In this document: one piece after another, positions 16,004 through 22,849 of the stretch
Layout of the letters: the number at the start of each line of letters is the position of its first letter
How positions within the stretch are numbered: the first letter of the stretch is position 1
Assembly (NCBI GenBank): GCA_964568355.1
Contig: CAZMRK010000226.1
Location: forward strand, 1-22,849
Source of the DNA: JAJPJX01 sp964568355
Lineage (GTDB): Bacteria; Acidobacteriota; Terriglobia; Bryobacterales; Bryobacteraceae
Direction of reading: 5' to 3'
DNA: 22,849 nt
Translations under genes and position numbers: made by a program
The notes under the pieces: model-generated
Told to the model about the DNA's origin: nothing
Database searches by the model: none
Seen by the model: only the letters and a program-made list of their open reading frames with translations

Positions 16004-19000
16004 CGGTCCGAAAATATAGTCTCTTCTTCGTGCGTGTCGGAGTTCTGGCCGCGGCGATTCTGCCCCTGGCGCTGGCCCAGGAAGCTCAGATCAGCGGCCG
16101 TGTGAGCGATCCGACCGACGCGGTCATTCCTGGTACGGATATCACAGTCACCAACACGGACACAGGTGTGCAGCGCAAGACTACTTCCAATGGCGAAGGC
16201 TACTATGTCGTCCCGCTGCTGCAACCGGGACATTACCGGCTGACTGCGGTCAAAGAGGGCTTTCGCCCGCTCGGCCGCGATGGCATCGTACTGCAGGTGG
16301 CCGATCGCGTCACATTGAACCTGGTGATGGAGGTCGGCACCTCCAGCGAGCGCGTAACTGTCACGGCCGATATTCCCCTGCTGCGGACCGACGATGCGCA
16401 ATCGGGGCTGGTGATCGATAACAAGCGCATTCAGGAACTGCCGCAGTACAACCGCAACGCTCTGGCGTTCACCCTGTTGACGCCCAACGTGAACGGCACC
16501 GCCGAACAGGCCGGCCACGATAACGATCTGCGCATCAACGGCGGGCGGACCTCCCAGGCGGAATACTTTATCGACGGCATTCCGGTGACCACTGGATACC
16601 GCCATGATGTTCCTCCATCGGTACCGTCGCGGGAGGCCATCGGCGAATTTAAGGTAGTGACCAACGGCCTCTCCGCGGAATATGGCAGGCTGTCCGGCGG
16701 CGCCGTTGTATTGGTCACCCGTTCCGGCACCAACGACTTCCACGGCTCCGCGTATGAGTTCCTCCGCAATGACAAGCTCAATGCCAATGACTGGAACTCC
16801 AATCGCTTCGGGCGGCCCAAGGGTATCTTCCATGACAACGTCTTCGGCGGCGCTTTGGGCGGTCCGGTGTGGATTCCCAAGGTCTACAATGGACGCGACA
16901 AGACCTTCTTCTTCCTGAACTATGAAGGCACGCGGCGCAGCACGGGCAGTAACGCGGTGCTGGGCGGAGTTCCCACGGACCTGGAGCGCCAGGGCGATTT
17001 CTCCCGGAGCCTCATCGATAACGGCGTCCCCGTACAGATATTCGATCCGCTGACCGGCCGCGCGGTAAGCGGAGATGTCATCCGGCAGCCGTTCGCCGGT
17101 AATCGGATCCCGGCTTCGCGCATCGACCCGATTTCGAAGATCTACCTGGGCTACTACCCGGAGCCGAATATCGCACCGCAGCCCAACTCCAGCCATGACT
17201 TGAACTACATCGGCTCGGTCGCCAGCCCATCGAGCGACGATCGCTGGACAGGCCGGCTGGACCAGAACTGGAACCCGGTGCACAGCACCCACTTCACCAT
17301 CACGCGTTTTTCGAGCGACAGCAGCAGCCCGCGATGGCTTTCTCCTTTGCAGGCAAGCAGCGTCTCTACCTCGGATGCCTATACCACCTCTGTGGCGCAT
17401 TCCGTGATTCTCTCTCCCAGCTTGCTGCTGGATGTCCGGGCCGGCGTGGTTCGCTCGGTGGTGACCAAAGGCAGCGAAGTGATCGCCGATTCGAGCGCCT
17501 GGCCGCTGCAATCCACCGTATTCACTCTCCTGGGTACCACGAAGAATCGTGTGCCGACGATCTCCACTATGGACACCATCACTAATTTAGGCGGCGGCAG
17601 CATCGACAGTCCTCACGACACCAGCTACACCGGCAGCATCGCGCTGCAGAAAATGTGGGGCAGGCACACGCTCAAGTTTGGATACGAGCACCGGCGCTAC
17701 TTCTCCAACGTGACCGGCGGCGGCTCCTTCGATATGAGGTCGGACCGGGATGTGACCTCGCAATCGTACAACAACCCCGTCACCGGATCCGGCTTCGCAA
17801 GCTGGCTGCTGGGGATGGTGACCTGGGGGCAGGGCACGCAGTTGGCCGGGCCTGCCTCTTTGCAGACCTATCACGGAGCGTATCTGCAGGACGATATCAA
17901 GCTGAGCAGCAGGCTGACCGTGAATCTGGGCCTGCGCTGGGATTTCGAACCGCCGCGTACCGAGCGCTACGATCGTCAGGTTTTCTGGGATAAGAGCTAC
18001 AAATGGCCCTGGCAGCCGAACGCCGGCTGGAGCTGGAACCTGGTGCAGCAGGAGGCGGGAGCCACGCTGCCAACGCCCGAATGGCTGAGCCAGGGCATCT
18101 ACGGCCGGGCGGCCATGCTGGGCACGCAGGAATACTCGGGCCGCCACTCCACCGATACGTACGCGAATCACTTCGGTCCCCGTCTGGGCGTAGCCTACCA
18201 GATTCTTCCCAGGACGGTGCTGCGCGCCGGCTACGGCATCGTCTGGCTGACCGGCGTGGGCAGCGTCTTCATGAACGGCGCGCCCTGGAACATCGGCTAT
18301 GGCGATTTTGCGCGGCTCCCGCAGCCGGGCACCTCCGACGGCGGGCTGACCTTCCCCATGTCCTTCAGCAATCCCATGTCGGGCGGTCTCGGGTATGTGC
18401 CCTTCACCCGCGATATCAGTGCCCTGAATCAGAGCGTGATGGGGCAGTGGTTCATCTCCAATGCGCGCAACTTTAGCCCCGGTTATGAGCACGCCATCCA
18501 GTTCGGCATTCAGCGCCAACTCGGTTCGGGCAGCAACACCTGGGTCGTCGAGGCCAACTACAACGCCAACCTTGGGCGGGGCCTTCCGTTTTCCGAGGGC
18601 GGCGGTGAACACATTTTGCCCAATGCGTATCAGATCCTGAGCCCGCTGGGCGCGACCACTCTCAACACCCAGGTGAGCAATCCATTCTATGGTCAGATTC
18701 CGGTCAATACCATAACGGGTGGTTCCACCATTTCGGTGGGAAGGCTGTACGAGCTCAACCCCCTATGGAGCGAGATCTGGAACATGAACCAGCCGCTGGG
18801 AACCTCCAACTATCATGCCGCCTATTTTCAGGTGGAGCATCGCTTTGCCCGCGGTTTTGCCTTTCTGGCCAACTACACCATCAGCAAACTGCTCGAAGAC
18901 GTGGGCGGGCTCGATTACGGGCAATTCACTCAGGGCTACGCCGGGCAGGGCGCGCCGCAGGCGGGTCTCGGCATGAGCGACATCTATGGCCTCGCTCCCA

Positions 19001-19614
19001 CCGACATCTCCCAGAAGTTTCTCTTCAACTACCTGTTCGATATTCCGGTGGGACGTGGGAAGCGGCTGCTGGGAAATCCGCAGACTGGCGCGGCAAAGGC
19101 GCTTAATCAGATCGTCGGCGGATGGCAGGTGGCCGGCCTCACGACTTTTCGCGCGGGCCGGCCAATCGTGATTCACTGCCTCTATCCCAATTGCTTCAAT
19201 TGGTACAACATTGGACAGTCGCGTGGGGAACGGCCGCGATTCACCTCTCCGGGCGTGGCCTACGATAACCAGGTCTCCGGGCACACCGCGCTCGACGGAT
19301 CGGCCGGCTATCAGCCATACTTCAATACCGCAGCCTTTCGGGTGACGCAGAATATGGAGATCGGAGATGTACCCGGTACCCTTCCCAACATGCGCGGTCC
19401 CGGTTTCAGCCAGTGGGATCTTTCGCTGCTGAAAAACATCGGTTTGGGTGGGGAGGGGTGCTATCTGCAACTGCGATTCGAAGCGCAAAACCTCTTCAAT
19501 CACATGAATGCGGCCGATCCGGACGGCACGGTGCTGGCCCGGACCTTCGGTACCATCACCGGCCAGAACGGCAATCCGCGGCTCGCCATGATCGCAGCCC
19601 GCATCTACTTCTGA
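16000..19614 (+). CDS. Oar-like TonB-dependent outer-membrane receptor with carboxypeptidase-regulatory domain
   Basis: The 1204-aa protein starts with a signal peptide (VRVGVLAAAILPLALA). A CarboxypepD_reg-like beta-sandwich follows (about residues 27-110; AQISGRVSDPTDAVIPGTDI, GYYVVPLLQPGHYRLTAVKE). Then comes a TonB plug domain (about 118-250: VTVTADIPLLRT, IQELPQYNRNAL, LRINGGRTSQAEYFIDGIPV, AEYGRLSGGAVVLVTRSGTN) and a long barrel ending in an aromatic (ARIYF), as expected of an outer-membrane beta-barrel. This is the Oar-type layout greatly expanded in Acidobacteriota. It likely takes up or exports a large substrate using TonB energy. An ECF sigma/anti-sigma pair is directly upstream and overlapping, so expression is probably autoregulated through it. 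The substrate cannot be told from sequence. Confidence 0.92.
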   Translation: MTVRKYSLFFVRVGVLAAAILPLALAQEAQISGRVSDPTDAVIPGTDITVTNTDTGVQRKTTSNGEGYYVVPLLQPGHYRLTAVKEGFRPLGRDGIVLQVADRVTLNLVMEVGTSSERVTVTADIPLLRTDDAQSGLVIDNKRIQELPQYNRNALAFTLLTPNVNGTAEQAGHDNDLRINGGRTSQAEYFIDGIPVTTGYRHDVPPSVPSREAIGEFKVVTNGLSAEYGRLSGGAVVLVTRSGTNDFHGSAYEFLRNDKLNANDWNSNRFGRPKGIFHDNVFGGALGGPVWIPKVYNGRDKTFFFLNYEGTRRSTGSNAVLGGVPTDLERQGDFSRSLIDNGVPVQIFDPLTGRAVSGDVIRQPFAGNRIPASRIDPISKIYLGYYPEPNIAPQPNSSHDLNYIGSVASPSSDDRWTGRLDQNWNPVHSTHFTITRFSSDSSSPRWLSPLQASSVSTSDAYTTSVAHSVILSPSLLLDVRAGVVRSVVTKGSEVIADSSAWPLQSTVFTLLGTTKNRVPTISTMDTITNLGGGSIDSPHDTSYTGSIALQKMWGRHTLKFGYEHRRYFSNVTGGGSFDMRSDRDVTSQSYNNPVTGSGFASWLLGMVTWGQGTQLAGPASLQTYHGAYLQDDIKLSSRLTVNLGLRWDFEPPRTERYDRQVFWDKSYKWPWQPNAGWSWNLVQQEAGATLPTPEWLSQGIYGRAAMLGTQEYSGRHSTDTYANHFGPRLGVAYQILPRTVLRAGYGIVWLTGVGSVFMNGAPWNIGYGDFARLPQPGTSDGGLTFPMSFSNPMSGGLGYVPFTRDISALNQSVMGQWFISNARNFSPGYEHAIQFGIQRQLGSGSNTWVVEANYNANLGRGLPFSEGGGEHILPNAYQILSPLGATTLNTQVSNPFYGQIPVNTITGGSTISVGRLYELNPLWSEIWNMNQPLGTSNYHAAYFQVEHRFARGFAFLANYTISKLLEDVGGLDYGQFTQGYAGQGAPQAGLGMSDIYGLAPTDISQKFLFNYLFDIPVGRGKRLLGNPQTGAAKALNQIVGGWQVAGLTTFRAGRPIVIHCLYPNCFNWYNIGQSRGERPRFTSPGVAYDNQVSGHTALDGSAGYQPYFNTAAFRVTQNMEIGDVPGTLPNMRGPGFSQWDLSLLKNIGLGGEGCYLQLRFEAQNLFNHMNAADPDGTVLARTFGTITGQNGNPRLAMIAARIYF

Positions 19615-19643
19615 TTCTCGGGAGATCGCAAGCTTTTGCGCCA

Positions 19644-19667
19644 GGCGCCGGTACTTCGGCCGGCGCC
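19644..19667. terminator. GC-rich hairpin with UUCG loop between convergent genes
   Basis: GGCGCCGG (19644-19651) pairs perfectly with CCGGCGCC (19660-19667). The loop contains C-UUCG-G, a very stable tetraloop. There is no T-tract on either side. Located in the 63-bp gap between the receptor gene and the convergent chaperone operon, it could serve as a bidirectional, factor-assisted terminator or an mRNA 3'-end stabiliser. Confidence 0.5.
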
Positions 19668-19677
19668 GGCGGCAATT

Positions 19678-20487
19678 CTATCGGGGAGTACAGAACACCC
19701 GGATCGGGATCACCTGATTGGTCTGATCCACCCGCAACTCCATGGGTGTGACCTTCGAGGGCAGTCGAGCGCCCGGCTTCACCTGGAACCGCAGCAACCC
19801 CTTCGCCCCCGACTCTATCCGCACCGGATCCAGCTTGACGTCCACGCCATCCGGCGCCACGCCTCGGAGCGACAGCGAGATCACACCCGGCATCGAGTTC
19901 GTGATGTGGATTTCGTCGCTGGCCCCGTCTGCGCTTTTCAAGTGGACCTCCCGCTTGTCTACTTGAATCTCCCGCAGCAGGTCTTTCGCGTTCTGCAGTT
20001 TCGAAGGATCGGGAAGTTGGGTTTTTGCCCCGACGGTCGGCTGTCCCGGCTTCATCTTTCCGAACGGTGTCTGGCTCAGTTCTTCCATGTCCACATACCA
20101 AAACCACTGGCCGTGGACCTGCTTCCAGCGGGTCGTCGCCGGAACCTTCATGGGCTTGTCGGCGAACCCCGGAATCGGCACGAACATCTCGCACAGCACC
20201 AACGCTTTAGCAGTCTGGAAATCGTCTGCGTAATCGATGCGGCGAATCTCGAAGCTCAGGTATTTGGGTTTGTTCGAATTGTAGAAGAAGTCCTTGGACT
20301 CCTCCGCAACCAGATTCTCGGCCTGGCGGTACTTTCCGTCTACATGATCCTGAAAGAATTCATGGATGCGGGCACGCAATGCCTCGTCGACATCGGGCGG
20401 GGCTTTGTGAAAGAGTTCCGTTGGGTTCTGGGCGAAACAGGAAAAAACCAGCAGGAAAAATAACCACACTCTGCACATCGCCACCAT
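19678..20487 (-). CDS. Secreted protein of unknown function, last gene of the dnaK-dnaJ-hspR cluster
   Basis: This 269-aa product has a signal peptide (CRVWLFFLLVFSCFAQ). Residues about 25-130 form an alpha/beta region (RIHEFFQDHVDGKYRQAENL, then TTRWKQVHGQWFWYVDMEE) that resembles an NTF2/SnoaL-like fold in pattern. The last 100 residues look like an Ig/DUF1573-type beta domain (EIHITNSMPGVISLSLRGVA, ESGAKGLLRFQVKPGA). Neither match is certain and I do not recognise the family. The ATG at 20487 is only five bases after the hspR stop; an alternative ATG at 20478 has a better GGTGG ribosome-binding site. The spacing implies co-transcription with hspR and thus possible heat-shock or envelope-stress expression. 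Confidence 0.7.
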   Translation of the reverse strand: MVAMCRVWLFFLLVFSCFAQNPTELFHKAPPDVDEALRARIHEFFQDHVDGKYRQAENLVAEESKDFFYNSNKPKYLSFEIRRIDYADDFQTAKALVLCEMFVPIPGFADKPMKVPATTRWKQVHGQWFWYVDMEELSQTPFGKMKPGQPTVGAKTQLPDPSKLQNAKDLLREIQVDKREVHLKSADGASDEIHITNSMPGVISLSLRGVAPDGVDVKLDPVRIESGAKGLLRFQVKPGARLPSKVTPMELRVDQTNQVIPIRVFCTPR

Positions 20488-20492
20488 TGTAG

Positions 20493-20906
20493 CTATTCGC
20501 GGCGGGTGGCTGCTTTTCGGGGAAAAGCCGGTCTGGAATTGGCATAGCTTACGACCGGGATCAGGCTGTTCCGCTCCTCCGGCTCGGGAGCCTTCCTGCG
20601 CGCCGCCAACTCCCGGTTCAGTGTGGTGACAAACTCCTCGATCTGCGCCTGCATCTCGGCCATCTTGGCGCGCATGTTCAGGATAATCTCAACGCCGGCC
20701 AGGTTCACGCCCAAATCCCGGGTGAGATGCAGAATCACTTCCAGCCGCTCCAGGTCTTCGTCCGTGTAGAGCCGGGTATTGCCCTCGCTGCGGGAGGGCT
20801 GCAACAGCCCCTCCCGCTCGTACAGCCGCAGGGTCTGCGGATGGATCTCGTATCGCTCCGCCACGGCGGAAATCATGTAGGCGGCCTTGGATTTCGTCTT
20901 CGCCAT
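20493..20906 (-). CDS. hspR: MerR-family heat-shock repressor HspR
   Basis: The 137-aa protein has a MerR-type N-terminal HTH-wing (about residues 10-78): YMISAVAERYEIHPQTLRLY, EREGLLQPSRSEGNTRLYTD and the conserved LGVNLAGVEIIL. A coiled coil (NMRAKMAEMQAQIEEFVTTL) and a basic, proline-containing tail follow. Lengths and motifs fit HspR, which in actinobacteria represses the dnaK operon at HAIR sites with DnaK as co-repressor. The context supports the assignment: the ATG lies one base after the dnaJ stop (TAAgATG), directly downstream of dnaK and dnaJ. Its own target site would be upstream of dnaK, outside this window, so autoregulation cannot be seen here. A CbpM-type modulator is the alternative, but the dnaJ neighbour has zinc fingers, so HspR fits better. 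Confidence 0.88.
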   Translation of the reverse strand: MAKTKSKAAYMISAVAERYEIHPQTLRLYEREGLLQPSRSEGNTRLYTDEDLERLEVILHLTRDLGVNLAGVEIILNMRAKMAEMQAQIEEFVTTLNRELAARRKAPEPEERNSLIPVVSYANSRPAFPRKAATRRE

Positions 20907-20907
20907 C

Positions 20908-22083
20908 TTAAACCTCTGACCAGAGCCCGCCTCGCGGATCCTCCGGATGCAGCTTGGCTAATTCGCGCAGAATTTCGCGTGTGCGTTCATCCTGGGCGCT
21001 GGGCGCTTCGATCGTCACTTCTACAATCTGATCGCCTCGCTGGTTCGTTCGGGCATTAAAAACACCCCTTTCGCGCAGCCGGAATTTCTGCCCGTTGTGC
21101 GTCCCTTGTGGAATCTTCAGCAGGGTTCTCCCGTCGATCGTAGGCACCTCGATCTTGGCTCCCAGCCCGGCTTCCCACACCGTGATCGGCACCTGAATCT
21201 CGATATCGTCGCCATTGCGGTGAAAGAACGCGTGTGGCTCCACCCGCGTGGTGATATAAAGATCGCCCGGAGGCGCGCCCATGGTGCCCGCATTTCCTTT
21301 GCCGGGTACCCGCAGGCGCGAACCCGTGCGCGCGCCCGGCGGAATGCGTACCTCCACCGTCTCGTTATGCGCGATCCGGCCCTCGCCGGAACAGGTGGGG
21401 CAGACATTGCGCAGTTTTCCCGAGCCGTGGCATCGCGGACAGGTCAGATTGAAACGCATTGCCCCGGCCATCTGCGATACCTGCCCCGAACCGTTGCATT
21501 GGGGACAGGTGACCGTGCTCCCCCCCGCCGAACCGGAGCCCTTACAGGTCCCGCAGATGTCATAACGGGTGATGTTCAGACGCGCTTGCGTCCCATGGAT
21601 GGCCTGCCAGAAATCGATATTCAGGCCGTACTCCAGATCGCTGCCCTTTTCCGGAGTCCGCGACTCCTTCTCTCCGCCGCGCTGGAAGAACTGCGAGAAG
21701 ATGTCGCCGAAACCGCCGCGCGTGCCGTGGGCCTCCCTGTGCGCCCCGCCTTCTCCGCCGGTAAAGAAATCCGAGAAGTCGAATCCGCCGAAGTCCATGC
21801 CCGGCTGAGCTCGAAACCCGCCCGCGCCGCCTCCTCCCGGTCCCCCCGGCGGCATGTTGTCGGAGTAAAAGCCGTATTGATCGTAAACCTGCCGCTTCTT
21901 GGAATCGCTCAGAACGTCATAAGCCTCCTGCACATTCTTGAAGCGCTCCTCGGCGGCTTTGTCTCCAGGGTTGAGATCCGGGTGATACTTACGTGCCAGC
22001 TTGCGATAGGCCTTCCGGATCTCCTCCGCGGATGCGTTCCGCGGGACCTTCAGAGTGTCGTAATACTCGTGCTTGGGAGACAT
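20908..22083 (-). CDS. dnaJ: Molecular chaperone DnaJ (Hsp40, type I)
   Basis: The 391-aa protein has all parts of a type I J-protein. The J domain holds HPD at residues 34-36 (KLARKYHPDLNPG). A Gly/Phe-rich linker follows (about 75-130, with GGPGGGGAGGFRAQPGMDFG). Four CxxCxGxG zinc-binding repeats begin at C177, C193, C215 and C228 (CGTCKGSG, CPQCNGSG, CPRCHGSG, CPTCSGEG). The C-terminal substrate-binding domains follow (VRIPPGARTGSRLRVPGKGN, LLKIPQGTHNGQKFRLRERG). It stimulates DnaK ATPase and delivers unfolded proteins. The ATG at 22083 is 75 bp after the dnaK stop and has no clear Shine-Dalgarno, so translation may be modest or coupled. No grpE gene lies between dnaK and dnaJ. Confidence 0.97.
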   Translation of the reverse strand: MSPKHEYYDTLKVPRNASAEEIRKAYRKLARKYHPDLNPGDKAAEERFKNVQEAYDVLSDSKKRQVYDQYGFYSDNMPPGGPGGGGAGGFRAQPGMDFGGFDFSDFFTGGEGGAHREAHGTRGGFGDIFSQFFQRGGEKESRTPEKGSDLEYGLNIDFWQAIHGTQARLNITRYDICGTCKGSGSAGGSTVTCPQCNGSGQVSQMAGAMRFNLTCPRCHGSGKLRNVCPTCSGEGRIAHNETVEVRIPPGARTGSRLRVPGKGNAGTMGAPPGDLYITTRVEPHAFFHRNGDDIEIQVPITVWEAGLGAKIEVPTIDGRTLLKIPQGTHNGQKFRLRERGVFNARTNQRGDQIVEVTIEAPSAQDERTREILRELAKLHPEDPRGGLWSEV

Positions 22084-22102
22084 AAAAGACTAGGGACTCG
22101 AA

Positions 22103-22134
22103 GGCCGGAGAGGAGGGCCGGTTCTCCGGCCCTC
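22103..22134 (-). terminator. Alternative hairpins in the dnaK-dnaJ intergenic region
   Basis: GAGGGCCGG (22113-22121) pairs perfectly with CCGGCCCTC (22126-22134) around a 4-base loop. A competing 8-bp stem can form between GGCCGGAG (22103-22110) and CTCCGGCC (22124-22131). The two cannot coexist. No T-tract follows, so full termination is doubtful; partial attenuation or RNA processing that lowers dnaJ relative to dnaK is more plausible. Confidence 0.45.
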
Positions 22135-22158
22135 GCTTCGCGGCCTGGCCTGCGTTTC

Positions 22159-22849
22159 TTACTTCTGTTTGTCGTCTACGTCCACGAACTCGGCATCCAC
22201 GACATCGTCACTCTTCTTGCCGCCGGAATCGGGACCGGCGTCAGTGCCCGGCGTTCCCTGTGTCCCGGCCGCGCCCGGGCCCTGCTGCGACGTGGCGCGA
22301 TACATCGCTTCCGCCAGTTTGTGGCTGGCCGACGTCAACCGGTCCGTAGCTTCGTTGATCTTGGCCGGATCGTTCTCCGTCATGGCCTTCTTGGTCTCTT
22401 CGAGCGCTTTCTCGATCTCGGACGCCTCGGCGTCGCTGATCTTCGAACGGTGTTCCTTCAGCGTCTTTTCGACGTTGTAGACCATCGCATCGGCCCGGTT
22501 CCTGGCCTCGATCGCATCGCGCTGCTTGCGGTCGTCCGCGGAGTGCGCCTCGGCATCTCTGGCCATCTTCTCGACCTCATCCTTCGACAAGCCCGAGGAA
22601 GAAGTGATGGTGATCTTCTGCTCGTTGTTGGTCGCCCGATCCTTGGCAGTCACGTTCAGGATGCCGTTGGCATCGATATCAAACGTCACCTCGATCTGCG
22701 GAACCCCCCGAGGCGCCGGCGGGATGTTGCCCAACTGGAACACTCCCAGCAGGCGGTTGTCGCGAGCCATGGTCCGCTCGCCCTGGTAGACCTTGATTTC
22801 CACCGACGACTGACTATCGGCGGCTGTCGAGAAAACCTCGCTCTTCCGG
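22159..22849 (-). CDS. dnaK: Molecular chaperone DnaK (Hsp70), C-terminal part, 5' end off window
   Basis: The minus frame is open from the window edge to a TAA at 22159 (229 complete codons), so only the substrate-binding domain and lid are present. It begins within the typical RKSEVFSTAADSQSSVEIKV segment, then GERTMARDNRLLGVFQLGNI, PPAPRGVPQIEVTFDIDANG and ILNVTAKDRATNNEQKITI. The helical lid follows, and then a flexible Gly/Ala/Pro-rich stretch ends in DDVVDAEFVDVDDKQK, close to the usual EEVD-like bacterial DnaK tail. The nucleotide-binding domain lies outside the window. A GTG at 22803 is inside the gene and is not a real start. It heads the chaperone cluster, with dnaJ and hspR downstream. 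Confidence 0.97.
   Translation of the reverse strand, partial: RKSEVFSTAADSQSSVEIKVYQGERTMARDNRLLGVFQLGNIPPAPRGVPQIEVTFDIDANGILNVTAKDRATNNEQKITITSSSGLSKDEVEKMARDAEAHSADDRKQRDAIEARNRADAMVYNVEKTLKEHRSKISDAEASEIEKALEETKKAMTENDPAKINEATDRLTSASHKLAEAMYRATSQQGPGAAGTQGTPGTDAGPDSGGKKSDDVVDAEFVDVDDKQK

Noticed and set aside
15670..17511. A 613-codon open frame on the minus strand.
   Set aside because: It runs antisense to the anti-sigma and Oar genes, whose domains are clear. The translation shows no recognisable domain and long antisense frames are common in GC-rich DNA.
17587..18612. A 341-codon open frame on the minus strand.
   Set aside because: It is antisense to the receptor barrel region and has no recognisable domain or start signal.
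22088..22110. Possible HspR HAIR half-site (CTTCGAGT on the minus strand) before dnaJ.
   Set aside because: It matches the CTTGAGT half-site only with an inserted base and has no inverted partner at the expected spacing.
22159..22803. A GTG start at 22803 as the beginning of a separate short gene.
   Set aside because: The frame continues upstream to the window edge with conserved DnaK sequence, so this is an internal codon of dnaK.

Overview
The window looks like a GC-rich chromosomal segment of an Acidobacteriota bacterium, most likely a Solibacter/Bryobacter-type lineage. This is inferred from gene content: a Planctomycete-type PSCyt1/PSCyt2 cytochrome protein, an 881-aa duplicated orphan permease (ADOP type), a 1204-aa Oar-like TonB-dependent receptor with a carboxypeptidase-regulatory domain, a PEP-CTERM protein, and a dnaK-dnaJ-hspR cluster. 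I saw no rRNA, tRNA, IS element, CRISPR or prophage genes. Coding density is very high, and no gene-free stretch exceeds 300 bases.

Layout. (1) 1-4632, minus strand: a probable three-gene operon, read right to left. It encodes a secreted HExxH protein, a Tat-exported family GH95 alpha-L-fucosidase (ATGA overlap with the previous gene), and a PSCyt1/DUF1549 haem protein cut by the window edge. (2) 4633-7392, plus: a TTGACA/TATATT promoter with an overlapping ATATCTAGATAT palindrome drives the orphan permease. (3) 7432-8661, minus: a secreted ankyrin-repeat protein, transcribed divergently from (4) 8829-12783, plus: a secreted subtilisin-like S8 protease followed closely by a PEP-CTERM-anchored protein. 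(5) 12737-13453, minus: a GntR/FCD regulator whose 3' end overlaps the PEP-CTERM gene by 47 bp. (6) 13591-19614, plus: an ECF sigma factor, a very large membrane anti-sigma factor and the Oar-like receptor, with overlaps of 8 and 4 bp. This looks like a self-contained signalling and outer-membrane transport unit. (7) 19678-22849, minus: dnaK (5' end off window), dnaJ, hspR and an unrecognised secreted protein, again tightly packed.

How the parts work together. Regions 1, 4 and 6 suggest a polymer-scavenging lifestyle with exported glycosidase and protease activity and TonB-dependent uptake or secretion. Region 7 is a heat-shock operon that carries its own HspR repressor. The most unusual points are the large composite anti-sigma protein coupled to its receptor, the unknown secreted protein at the end of the chaperone operon, and the metalloprotease-like gene translationally coupled to a fucosidase.
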